This document shows, piece by piece, positions 27,848 through 36,217 of a stretch of 64,000 bases of DNA. The stretch is from NCBI GenBank assembly GCA_963822615.1, contig CAWGIM010000021.1, forward strand, positions 310,001-374,000, written 5' to 3'. Source of the DNA: Trebonia sp963822615. GTDB lineage: Bacteria; Actinomycetota; Actinomycetes; Streptosporangiales; Streptosporangiaceae. The notes beneath the pieces were generated by a model. It had not been told where the DNA came from. It saw nothing but the letters and a program-made list of their open reading frames with translations, and did no database searches. A program made the position numbers and the translations under genes. Within the stretch, counting starts at the first letter, position 1. The number at the start of each line of letters is the position of its first letter.

Positions 27848-27903
27848 TCATGATCACGGAAACTATTTGGTGTGATCACACTAAAAAGTTTCCGTGATCA
27901 TGC
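27848..27903. repeat. Dispersed repeat C, complete palindrome
   Basis: CATGATCACGGAAACT (27850-27865) is perfectly complementary to AGTTTCCGTGATCATG (27888-27903); the 22-base loop itself contains TGTGATCACA, another palindrome. Long perfect arms in an otherwise GC-rich genome suggest a small palindromic element or a protein-binding cruciform. Confidence 0.8.
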
Positions 27904-27993
27904 TCCTGGCCAGCATCGACTGTATTCGTCGACCCCACTCCCGCGCCCCGGCCTCGCCTCCGCGCCCGCAGCCCGCCCGTTGGCCGCGACCGC

Positions 27994-28047
27994 CCCGGCC
28001 TCGCTCTCGTGCCCGGCCTCGCTCTCGTGCCCGGCCTCGCTCTCGCG
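27994..28047. repeat. 18-bp intergenic tandem repeat
   Basis: Three units of CCCGGCCTCGCTCTCGTG (the third ends GCG), inside a longer C-rich stretch. Too short and without spacers to be CRISPR. Confidence 0.8.
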
Positions 28048-28545
28048 CCCCGCCCGTTGCCGCGACCGCCCCCGGCCCCGCTCTCGCGATTCGCCCGTCG
28101 GCCGCCCCCGCCTCCGCGGCCCGCCCCCGCCCTGCCTGACCGCTTGGCAAGCCATCAGGCGTGCTGTTGTTTCTGGACGAAACTGGCGTGACGAATGATG
28201 ATCTGAGTTGTGAATTCCCGCTTTTGGTTCACTGGGGCGCGGGGAATCTCAAGGTGCCTATCAGATGCTCTCAATGGCGCTGATCCTGATGATGCTCCTG
28301 GTGTGGTTAGCGCATCATGAATCCCATGAGGCGCGTAATTCTTCGCGCGGATTCCGCCGGACAAGGAGAAATTACAGATAGTAATCGCCGCTAAACTATT
28401 CGTGATTTTTTTAGCGTTCAGGACTGGGTATTCCGCGAATCTCTCGCTACCATCGAAACAACAGCCCGGCAAGAAAAGGTCCAGGTGCAAAACTCGCGCC
28501 CTAACCTGTTACAGAGAGTAATTTCAAAGGAACCCGGAGTAACTG

Positions 28546-31500
28546 ATGACCGATCCGCGAAACTCTCAGCCTGGCTCCTCAGCAGCGTCCGGACCGGACG
28601 CCGAGGCCGGGGGAGAGCCCCGGATCGGCGCGGCGTCCGGAGAGACGAGCGTCTGGCCCAGTCGGCCGGACGCGGCAAGCCCGGCGGGCTGGTTCCCGTC
28701 GTCGGCCGGGGACGCGGCCCCCCCGGTCCGGTCCAGGGAACCAGCCCGCTCGGATGGACAACCCGCCCGCGGCGCCCAGCCCGGCGGCACCCCGCCCGGC
28801 TACGCCACCGAGCCGCAGCCCACCGGGACGTACCGGCGGCCAGTCGGACTGGCTGACCACGGCTGGGCGGCCCGTACCCCGGACATGCGCTGGCCCGGCC
28901 TGCGCGGGCAGGGACCGCGGCATATCCCGGTGGTCGGCCCGGCCGAGGCGGTGGGCTCCCAGCGGGCCGCGTCTCGGGCGGGGGACACGCATGCCCAGGC
29001 GGGCGGCTTCACCCCGGGCCAGGGGCGCCCGCGTCCCACGTCCCGCGACGCCAGGCCCGTGGTCCGCGACGCCGGGGCCGCGCCCCGCGATGCCGGATCA
29101 GCAGCCCGCGATGCCGGGCGCACGGTCCGCGATGCCGGGCCCGTGGTCCGCGATGCCGGGCCCGTGGTCCGCGATGCCGGGCCCGCGGTCCGCGGCCGGC
29201 CGGGAGGCCCAGGCCTGAACGTGTCGTCGGGGACGGCCCACGGAGCGCTCGGCCAGGACCGCCAGTCCGGCTGGCAGCTCGCGCTGCGGGCGTGGCAAGA
29301 CTCGGGGGTTGCCTGGGAGGAGGCCCCGGCGGGCTGGTCGGCCGGCCTCGACCGCTACGACCCGGCCACCGATCCCTATGCGGCCGCCGCCTATACGTCG
29401 CCGCCGTATCCGGCGGGCCCGCCGGCCGATGACCCCTATCGCCCCGGCCCGCCCGCCGATGACCGTTACCCCGCGGACCCGTATCCCGATGACGGGTACC
29501 CGGCGGATCCCCGCCCCGGGGACACCGCATCGGACCGTTCGCTCGACGAACGTGACCAGTCCGGCCCCGCGCAAGCCGGCCCGTACCCGCCCATCCGCTA
29601 CGCAGCTGCCCCGGTGGCCACCGCCTTCGCGAGCGAGCGGTCCGCGGCTGACGCGCACCCGGCTGACGCGCGCCCGGTCGGCCGGAATGAAGCCTGGTGG
29701 TACCGCGACCAGGACGACGACGGGCAGGCCGCCCCGGACGACGAGCCGGCCGAAGGTGGCCGCGCGGCCACCTGGCAGGCCGATGACGACGACGCGGCGG
29801 AAGGCTGGACGGCCGACGACGACCTAGCCGTCGCTGCTGGCCCAGCCGGGCCCGGCTCCGATCCCGTCCGCCGAGAGCTGGCCGAGCCGTATCCAACCCG
29901 CCCTGACCTGCGCGTTATCCCGGTGGCGGCCGACTCGCAGCCCGGACCGGGCCCGTGGCCGACGCAGGCGCCAGCCGGCCGCTTCGTCCCCGACGAGTCG
30001 GCCGGATCCGCTTCGGCTGGCCAGGACGCGGCCGCGCGGCCGCCGCTGCCCCGGCGGCGGCCCGGCGCCACCTGGAACGAGTACCCGCCCGCGGACTTTA
30101 ACGGCCTGCCGTGGCCGGAAGGGCCGAAGGCAGCGCCCCGGCCGGCCGCCTTCACCCCCGCCCGGCCAGGCGCTCCCGCCCGGCCAGGCGCTCCCGCCGG
30201 TTCAGGCGCTCCCGCCCGGCCAGATGCTCCCGCCCCGCCAGGTGCCCCCGTCCAGCCGCAGGCCCCCGCCTGGTCAGGCGCCCCTGACCAGCCAGCCGCC
30301 GCGCCGTCGCCCGGGTTCCGCGCGTCGCCTTCCTTCACCCCGCAGTCGTTCGCGGGGCCGCGTGGCCTGGTCGGTGCCAGGTCGTTCGCCGCCCCGCCGC
30401 TGGCCGCCCCGGTCGCCGCCGCCCCCTCCTTGGCCCTCGGCGGTCCCGGTGGCGCTGGTGCCTCCCGTGGTTTCGACGTCCCCCGCGGTTCCGCCGCGCC
30501 GTCGCTGGCCGAGCCCGACGCGCTGTACCGGGCCTGGCAGGGGTCGGTGCGCGAGGCGAGCGGACGGCGCGGGTCGTGGCCCGGTCGGCCGGGCGGGCGC
30601 CGCGGCCTGGGCTGGCAGGCGGTCAGGGTTGGCGTGCCGGCCGTGGTCATCGTCACCGTCGGCGCGGGCGCGCTGATGATGCTGACCGGCCGGGCCAACG
30701 AGATGCTGGCCGAACGGTCCGGCCCCGGGCCCACGTCGTCGGCCGGGCCCGCCATCTCCGCCAGCCTCAGCCCGGCCGGCCCCGTGCTGGCCGGCTACCC
30801 GGGCCAGCAGGGCGCGGTGGCGGTCACCGCGCTGTGGTCAGCCAGCGGGCTGACCGTCGCCGTCGGCAACGCCGACGGCCACCCGGCGGTGTGGCGGCGC
30901 GCACCCGACGGGACCTGGTCGCTGGTGTCGGCCCGCGCCCTCAGCGGCCTGCCCGGCGGGCTGACCTCGGTCGCTCAGGGCCCGCTGGGCTGGATCGCGG
31001 TCGGCTCGGTGCGGGACAACGGAACCGTGACGCCGGTCGCCTACCAGTCGGCCGACGGGGTTACCTGGTCGCCGCTGCCGGCGCTGGCCGCGCTGGCGGG
31101 CAGCGATGCACGGTTCCTGGGCGTGGCCGCGGGCCCCGGCGGCTACCTGGTCGTCGGCCGCCAGGGCACCGGCAATAACACCGCGGCCGCCTTCTGGTGG
31201 TCCGGTGACCTGCGCGGCTGGTCGAACGGCGGGAACGGCGGCAACACCGGCTCGATCGCCACCGCCGCGATCCCGGTCGGCAACGGCTTCGCCGCGGTGG
31301 GCGAGGAAATGAGCTGCCACACGATCTGGGTGTCGCCCGACGGCAAGCAGTGGACCGGCCACGACCTGTCCAAGCCGGACGGCGCGCAGGCCGCGACCCT
31401 GGTGTCGGTCACCGCCAGCCCGGCCGGCCGGATCGTCGCGGGCGGCTTCGCCAGCAAGAACGGCACCGACCTGCCGATCGTGGTCACCTCGGCCGACGGG

Positions 31501-31812
31501 GGCGCCCACCACACGCAGGTCGTGCTCAGCGCCCCGCAGGGGCCGGCCGCGGTGACCGCGGTGACCGCGACCGGCGGCGGCTTCGTTGCCGTCGGGCTGG
31601 CGGGCCCGAAGTCCGCCCCCCGCGCCGTCACCTGGACCTCGAAGGACGGCATCACCTGGTCGGCCGCGACCCCGCTGACCGCCGCCGGCCGCAGCGAGGT
31701 CACCGCCCTCACCGACACCAGCGCCGCGGCCAGCGGCACCTCGCCGTCAGCGGTCACCGGCAGTGCCCAGCACGGCGCGTCCCCCGCCCTGCTGACCATC
31801 CCCGCCCCGTAG
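28546..31812 (+). CDS. Large membrane-anchored protein with disordered N-terminus and outer beta-propeller-like domain
   Basis: 1,088 residues, not a family I can name. Residues 1-690 are predicted disordered: Pro/Ala/Gly/Asp-rich, with seven 7-residue RDAGPVV units (about 167-215), repeated DDPYRPGPPADDRYP-type motifs, and PGAPAR units near 540-585. One membrane helix follows (about 692-714). The outer part (about 750-1080) has five or more blades each carrying an Asp-box-like motif: YQSADGVTWS, WWSGDLRGWS, WVSPDGKQWT, VTSADGG, WTSKDGITWS. Such repeats make sialidase- or sortilin-type propellers. A surface sensor or binding protein is the natural guess. GGAG lies 7 bases before the ATG. The AT-rich leader contrasts with the gene body. 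Confidence 0.8.
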   Translation: MTDPRNSQPGSSAASGPDAEAGGEPRIGAASGETSVWPSRPDAASPAGWFPSSAGDAAPPVRSREPARSDGQPARGAQPGGTPPGYATEPQPTGTYRRPVGLADHGWAARTPDMRWPGLRGQGPRHIPVVGPAEAVGSQRAASRAGDTHAQAGGFTPGQGRPRPTSRDARPVVRDAGAAPRDAGSAARDAGRTVRDAGPVVRDAGPVVRDAGPAVRGRPGGPGLNVSSGTAHGALGQDRQSGWQLALRAWQDSGVAWEEAPAGWSAGLDRYDPATDPYAAAAYTSPPYPAGPPADDPYRPGPPADDRYPADPYPDDGYPADPRPGDTASDRSLDERDQSGPAQAGPYPPIRYAAAPVATAFASERSAADAHPADARPVGRNEAWWYRDQDDDGQAAPDDEPAEGGRAATWQADDDDAAEGWTADDDLAVAAGPAGPGSDPVRRELAEPYPTRPDLRVIPVAADSQPGPGPWPTQAPAGRFVPDESAGSASAGQDAAARPPLPRRRPGATWNEYPPADFNGLPWPEGPKAAPRPAAFTPARPGAPARPGAPAGSGAPARPDAPAPPGAPVQPQAPAWSGAPDQPAAAPSPGFRASPSFTPQSFAGPRGLVGARSFAAPPLAAPVAAAPSLALGGPGGAGASRGFDVPRGSAAPSLAEPDALYRAWQGSVREASGRRGSWPGRPGGRRGLGWQAVRVGVPAVVIVTVGAGALMMLTGRANEMLAERSGPGPTSSAGPAISASLSPAGPVLAGYPGQQGAVAVTALWSASGLTVAVGNADGHPAVWRRAPDGTWSLVSARALSGLPGGLTSVAQGPLGWIAVGSVRDNGTVTPVAYQSADGVTWSPLPALAALAGSDARFLGVAAGPGGYLVVGRQGTGNNTAAAFWWSGDLRGWSNGGNGGNTGSIATAAIPVGNGFAAVGEEMSCHTIWVSPDGKQWTGHDLSKPDGAQAATLVSVTASPAGRIVAGGFASKNGTDLPIVVTSADGGAHHTQVVLSAPQGPAAVTAVTATGGGFVAVGLAGPKSAPRAVTWTSKDGITWSAATPLTAAGRSEVTALTDTSAAASGTSPSAVTGSAQHGASPALLTIPAP
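29044..29190 (+). repeat. 21-bp tandem repeat coding RDAGPVV units
   Basis: Seven 21-base units (CGCGATGCCGGGCCCGTGG then TC, with variants) encode RDAxxxx repeats. The last three units are almost identical, suggesting recent expansion. Confidence 0.88.
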
Positions 31813-31886
31813 TCCCGTCGCCCGCCGGGCACCGCCCGGTGTCAGCGGCGCGGCTGGGGCGCGGCTGAGCCGCCCCCCGGAGCGCC

Positions 31887-33404
31887 CTAGCCCAGCGGTA
31901 CCCGGTTGATCGAGGCGTCGAGGACCTCGGCCGTGTGCGCGGTGCGCAGGTTGATACCGCGGGCGGCCAGCTCCGCCGTGATCTGCAGCGTGCACCCGGG
32001 GTTGGCCGAGATCAGCAGCTCGGCCCCGGAGGCGACTACCGTGTCGGCCTTGCGTGACCCGAGCTCGCGGGCGGCCTCCGGCTGCAGCAGGTTGTAGACG
32101 CCGGCCGAGCCGCAGCAGGTTCCCGCGTCCCGCAGCTCGGTCAGCTCAAGCCCGGGTATGCCGCCGAGCAGCGACCGCGGGGCGGCGGTGATCCGCTGCG
32201 CGTGGCCGAGGTGGCAGGCGTCGTGGTAGGCCGCCCGGGCCGGTACCGGGTGCCGTTCAGCCGCCGGGCCGAGCGCGTCAAGGAACTCGGCCAGGTCGCG
32301 CACCTTGGCCGAGAGCGCCGCCGCGCGCGCGGCCCACGACGGCGAGTCAGCGAACAGCCGCTCGTACTCCTTCATCGCCGAGCCGCAGCCGGCCGAGTTG
32401 ACGACGATCGCGTCCACCTCGGCCGCCTCGAAGGTCTCGATGGTCCGCTGCGCGAACCGGATCGCCTCGGCCGCCCGCCCGGAGTGCGACGAAAGGGCAC
32501 CGCAGCAGCCCTGCGAACGCGGGATGAGCACGTCGCACCCTTCGGCCGCGAGCACCCGCGCGGTCGCCGCGTTGACCCGGGGGAAGAACACCGACTGGAC
32601 GCACCCGGTGAGCATGCCGACCACCGCCCGCCGCGGGCCGCGGGCCGTCACCCGCTCGGGTAGCCGCCCGGCGGGCTGCGCGGGCGATGCGGGCGGCGCC
32701 AGCCGCAGCGCCTGCCCGGCCGCGGGCGAGACCCGGTCGACCAGGCCGGTCCGGGCGATCAGCCGGTCTGCCCCGGTCCGCTGCAGTAGCCGCAGCGGCG
32801 CGGTGGCCAGCCGCAGCCGGGCCGGGTAGGGGAACAGCGCGAAGATCCCGGCCCGGGTCAGCCGGTCGCGCAGCGGCCGGCGTGCCTCTGGCACCGAGCC
32901 GCCCGGTGGCAGCCCGGCCGGCCCCGGCTCCGCCCGTCCGAGCACCCCCGACCCGAGGCCGGACGGGCCGAAGCCGGGCAGCAGCCCGAGCCCCGGCATG
33001 CCGAGCGCGGTCGGCCCCGGCCCGGCCGTGCCAGGCGGGGCGGTGCCGCCCAGGGCGGTGCCGGCCGACTCGGTCCACTCCCGGGCGGCCTCGATGATCT
33101 GGTCGTACTGCACCCCCGAGGGGCACGCGGTCATGCAGGCCATGCAGCCCAGGCAGCGGTCGAAGTGCTCGCCCGCGGCGGGGGTCAGCGGCGCGCCGTC
33201 AAGGAGCTGGCCGACCAGGTAGATCCGGCCACGGGGCGAGTCCATCTCCTCGTTCCACAGCGAGTAGGTCGGGCAGGCGGGCAGGCAGAACCCGCAGTGC
33301 ACGCAGTCCTTGACCGCGGCCCGGATCCGGTCCGCGGCCGGGTCGGCCGCCGCCCCCGGGTCGTCGCCGCTGACAACCGGCCCCACCACGTCGTCGCTCA
33401 TCAA
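31887..33404 (-). CDS. glcF: Glycolate oxidase iron-sulfur subunit GlcF
   Basis: Electron-transfer subunit of glycolate dehydrogenase, which oxidises glycolate to glyoxylate at the membrane. The 505 residues contain two 4Fe-4S ferredoxin motifs, CVHCGFCLPACP (C34, C37, C40, C44) and CLGCMACMTACP, and two CCG domains (GCCGALSSHSG with HDACHLGHAQR, and TCCGSAGVYN). A Gly/Pro/Leu-rich insert of about 60 residues separates the ferredoxin part from the first CCG domain, longer than usual. It is the last gene of the aceB-glcDE-glcF operon, 6 bases after glcDE. A lactate-utilisation LutA-like role is less likely because of the partner subunits. Confidence 0.93.
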   Translation of the reverse strand: MMSDDVVGPVVSGDDPGAAADPAADRIRAAVKDCVHCGFCLPACPTYSLWNEEMDSPRGRIYLVGQLLDGAPLTPAAGEHFDRCLGCMACMTACPSGVQYDQIIEAAREWTESAGTALGGTAPPGTAGPGPTALGMPGLGLLPGFGPSGLGSGVLGRAEPGPAGLPPGGSVPEARRPLRDRLTRAGIFALFPYPARLRLATAPLRLLQRTGADRLIARTGLVDRVSPAAGQALRLAPPASPAQPAGRLPERVTARGPRRAVVGMLTGCVQSVFFPRVNAATARVLAAEGCDVLIPRSQGCCGALSSHSGRAAEAIRFAQRTIETFEAAEVDAIVVNSAGCGSAMKEYERLFADSPSWAARAAALSAKVRDLAEFLDALGPAAERHPVPARAAYHDACHLGHAQRITAAPRSLLGGIPGLELTELRDAGTCCGSAGVYNLLQPEAARELGSRKADTVVASGAELLISANPGCTLQITAELAARGINLRTAHTAEVLDASINRVPLG

Positions 33405-33410
33405 GCTCCT

Positions 33411-36203
33411 TTAGACGGTTTCCGGGAACCGGCCGGGCGCCAGCAGGTGCCGCGGGTCGAACCGGTCCTTGACCGAGCGCATCAGGGCCAGCCCGGGAAC
33501 CGGGCCGCTCATCCCGCCGCAGGCGTCGAGCGCGGCTCGCAGCCTGGCCGGGGCGGCCAGCACGGTTACCGCCGCCCGCGGGCCCGCGATCGCTTCCCGC
33601 AGCGCGGCGATGAAGCCGGGCGACCCGGCCTCGTCGGTTCCCAGCCGCAGGTAGAGCACGCCCGCGCCCGCGGACCCGGCGACCGCCGGGGCGACGCCGG
33701 CCGTGCGCGCCGCCGCCTCGATCGCGTCGAGCACCCGGCCAAGCGCGGACACCCAGAACGACACCCGGACCAGCGTCTGGCCGGGCCCGGCGGCGGGTGC
33801 GCCCGGCCACCAGTCCGGCGGCGCGGCCGCGACCGTGGCCGGTCCGAGCAGCCCGGCCATCCGGGCCGCCCGGGCGGTGACCCCGTCGGCCGACCCCTCG
33901 AGCAGCGCCCCGACCAGGATCGGGCCCGACCGGGCAGGCTCGGCCCAGGCCAGCTCCACCGCGGAGGCGGTCAGCGGCGAGTTCGCCGCCGCCGCGACCG
34001 CGTCGGCGGCGGCCGGGACGGCCGGGTACTGCGCGGTGATCCAGGCCCGGGCGGCGGGCAGCGGGTGCAGCCGGAACGTCGCCTCGGTGATCAGCCCGAG
34101 CGTCCCGGCCGACCCGGTGAACAGCTTGCCCAGGTCGTAGCCGGCCACGTTCTTGACGACCTTACCGCCGGACTTGGCGACGACGCCGTCGGCGCGGACG
34201 ATGGTGATGCCGATCAGCAGGTCGCGCGGCGTCCCGTAGCGCAGCCGCCGCGGGCCTGCCAGGCCGGACGCGACGACCCCGCCGACGGTGGCGTCGGGCG
34301 GCACGTCGAGCGCGATCTCCTGGCCGGCTTTCGCCAGCTCGGCCGCGACGTCGCCCATCCGCGCCCCGGCCTGCACCCGGGCGACCAGGTCGCCGGCCGC
34401 GTGCTCGAGCACGGCGGGCATCCGCGCCGTGTCGATGATCAGGTCGCAGCGCGACAGCCGGGTGCCCCAGGACAGCCGGGCACCGCCGCCTCGCACCACC
34501 ATGGCCAGTCCGCGGCCGGCCGCGACCCGGATGAGGGCCGCCGCCTCCTGGGTTGAGCCGGGGAACGCGGTCAGCAGCCGGCCGTCGCCGTCCCCGCCGC
34601 GCAGGTCGGAGCAGGCCTCCGCCAGCGCCAGCTCGACGTCGGGCCGCGCAGCCGTCACCGCTGCCGCCACGGCCAGGCCGGCCGGCCGGAGCCAGCGGCA
34701 CCCGTTCGGGATCTCATCAGAAGATCTCCGCCCCGGAAGCGGGGCCGGCCGCCCGGCCGGCCGGGCGCCGGCCCGGTGATGGCCGGGGACCTCGCCGCAC
34801 AGCCGGGGGGTCGGGAAGACCTTGCCCGGGTTGCAGAGCGAGGCCGGGTCGAACGCGCACCGCAGCAGCTGCATGGTGTCCAGGTCGTCGGCGGTGAACA
34901 TCTTGGGCAGGTACCTGGCCTTGTCCACGCCGACCCCGTGCTCGCCGGTGATCGACCCGCCGTACTCGATGCAGGCGTCGAGGATCGCCCCGGAGACCTC
35001 TTCCGCCCGCTGCGCCTCGCCCGGCACGGCGTCGTTGTAGAGCACCAGCGGGTGCAGGTTCCCGTCGCCCGCGTGGAAGACGTTCGCCACCCGGATGCCG
35101 CTCTCGGCCGACAGCTTGGCGATCCGGGCCAGCACGTCGCCCAGCGCGGTGCGCGGCACCACGCCGTCCTGCACGATGTAGGCGGGGGAGAGCCGGCCGA
35201 CCGCGGCGAAGGCCGACTTGCGCCCGGCCCAGATGCCGGCCCGCTCGGCCGGGTCGTCGGCCGCGCGGACCTCCCGCGCGCCCGCGCGCTCGCAGATCTC
35301 GCGCACCAGCGCCAGCTCGGCCGATACCTCGGCCGCGGGCCCGTCCAGCTCGACCAGCAGCACGGCCGTCGCCCCGGCCGGGTAGCCGCAGTGCACCGCG
35401 GCCTCGGCCGCCTCGATCGACAGCGCGTCCATCATCTCGATGGCGGCCGGCACGATGCCCGCGGCGATGATGTCGGTGACCGCCCGCCCGCCCGCCTCCA
35501 GCGAGTCGTAGGCGGCCAGGATCAGGTGCACCGCTTCCGGCGCGGGGGTGAGCTTGACGATGACCTTGGTGACGATGCCGAGCGTCCCCTCGGAGCCGCT
35601 GAACGCGCCGAGCAAGTCATAGCCAGTACCAGCGCCGGTCCCGTCGCCCAGCCAGGTCAGCTCGCCGGACGGGGTGACGACCTCGAGCCCGGTCACGTGG
35701 GTGACGGTGAACCCGTGCTTGAGGCAGTGCGCGCCGCCGGAGTTCTCCGCCACGTTGCCGCCGACCGAGCAGACCACCTGCGAGGACGGGTCGGGCGCGT
35801 AGAACAGCCCGAACGGCGCTGCCGCCTGGGTGACCGAGATGTTGGTCGCCCCCGGCTCGACCACCGCCCGCCGGGCGACCGGGTCGACCTCGAGGACGCG
35901 CCGCATCCGGGTGAGCACGATCAGCACGCCGGACGGGTGCGGGACGGCGCCGCCGGACAGGCCGGTGCCGCTGCCGCGGGCCACGAACGGCACGCCCGCG
36001 TCCGCGCACGCCCGCACCACCGCGGCGACCTCCTCGGCGCAGGACGGCAGCACCACCAGCGCGGGCACGGCACGGTGCGAGGTCAGCCCGTCGCACTCGT
36101 AGGTGCGCAGCTCCAGCGGCTCGGTGATGACGTGGGCCGGGCCGCAGATGTCCCGCAGCAGCGCCGCCAGCGTCCCCGTCCGGAGGCCTGCAGTGTCGGC
36201 CAT
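33411..36203 (-). CDS. glcD: Fused glycolate oxidase subunits GlcD-GlcE
   Basis: One 930-residue frame carries two FAD-linked oxidase modules normally made as separate proteins. Residues 1-475 are GlcD: PSCAEEVAAVVRACADAGVP, FVARGSGTGLSGGAVPHPSG (FAD site), GNVAENSGGAHCLKHGFTV, GEHGVGVDKARYLP and AFDPASLCNPGKVFP. After a Pro/Arg/Gly-rich linker (about 476-510), residues 511-930 are GlcE: GSTQEAAALIRVAAGRGLAM, VVRGGGARLSWG, GGVVASGLAGPRRLRYGTPR and DRFDPRHLLAPGRFPETV. GlcE is a catalytically reduced FAD subunit. The linker contains a copy of repeat A (34694-34715), so the fusion may come from loss of a stop in the junction. Internal GTG codons just after the repeat could also give a separate GlcE. 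The start has a purine-rich GGAAGGGGGG before it. Confidence 0.9.
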   Translation of the reverse strand: MADTAGLRTGTLAALLRDICGPAHVITEPLELRTYECDGLTSHRAVPALVVLPSCAEEVAAVVRACADAGVPFVARGSGTGLSGGAVPHPSGVLIVLTRMRRVLEVDPVARRAVVEPGATNISVTQAAAPFGLFYAPDPSSQVVCSVGGNVAENSGGAHCLKHGFTVTHVTGLEVVTPSGELTWLGDGTGAGTGYDLLGAFSGSEGTLGIVTKVIVKLTPAPEAVHLILAAYDSLEAGGRAVTDIIAAGIVPAAIEMMDALSIEAAEAAVHCGYPAGATAVLLVELDGPAAEVSAELALVREICERAGAREVRAADDPAERAGIWAGRKSAFAAVGRLSPAYIVQDGVVPRTALGDVLARIAKLSAESGIRVANVFHAGDGNLHPLVLYNDAVPGEAQRAEEVSGAILDACIEYGGSITGEHGVGVDKARYLPKMFTADDLDTMQLLRCAFDPASLCNPGKVFPTPRLCGEVPGHHRAGARPAGRPAPLPGRRSSDEIPNGCRWLRPAGLAVAAAVTAARPDVELALAEACSDLRGGDGDGRLLTAFPGSTQEAAALIRVAAGRGLAMVVRGGGARLSWGTRLSRCDLIIDTARMPAVLEHAAGDLVARVQAGARMGDVAAELAKAGQEIALDVPPDATVGGVVASGLAGPRRLRYGTPRDLLIGITIVRADGVVAKSGGKVVKNVAGYDLGKLFTGSAGTLGLITEATFRLHPLPAARAWITAQYPAVPAAADAVAAAANSPLTASAVELAWAEPARSGPILVGALLEGSADGVTARAARMAGLLGPATVAAAPPDWWPGAPAAGPGQTLVRVSFWVSALGRVLDAIEAAARTAGVAPAVAGSAGAGVLYLRLGTDEAGSPGFIAALREAIAGPRAAVTVLAAPARLRAALDACGGMSGPVPGLALMRSVKDRFDPRHLLAPGRFPETV
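34694..34715 (-). repeat. Dispersed repeat A, copy 6 (in the GlcD-GlcE linker)
   Basis: On the minus strand it reads GAGATCCCGAACGGGTGC then CGCT, translated as EIPNGCRW. It is exactly at the junction between the two oxidase modules. Confidence 0.7.
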
Positions 36204-36217
36204 CGCGGCCCCCCTTC

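Larger units (their letters stand above)
27383..28545. other. 1.2-kb repeat-rich gap with an AT-rich end
   Basis: The first 250 bases are C-rich low-complexity sequence with Pro/Ser codon-like runs in all frames. The middle has palindrome C (27848-27903) and a tandem repeat (27994-28047). From about 28150 to 28545 the base composition falls well below the rest of the window, with runs such as GATTTTTTTAGCG; CGCTAAA (28389-28395) and TTTAGCG (28410-28416) form an inverted repeat. No frame here has actinobacterial codon use, so I call no gene; it may hold the promoter or an RNA leader of the next gene, or a foreign remnant. Confidence 0.5.

Noticed and set aside
27994..28047. Possible CRISPR array
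   Set aside because: Three 18-base units are directly adjacent with no spacers, and no cas genes are in the window; it is a simple tandem repeat.
28155..28490. Minus-strand 111-residue open frame in the AT-rich region
   Set aside because: Its codon use and peptide show no relation to known proteins, it has no ribosome site, and it lies in a probable leader region.
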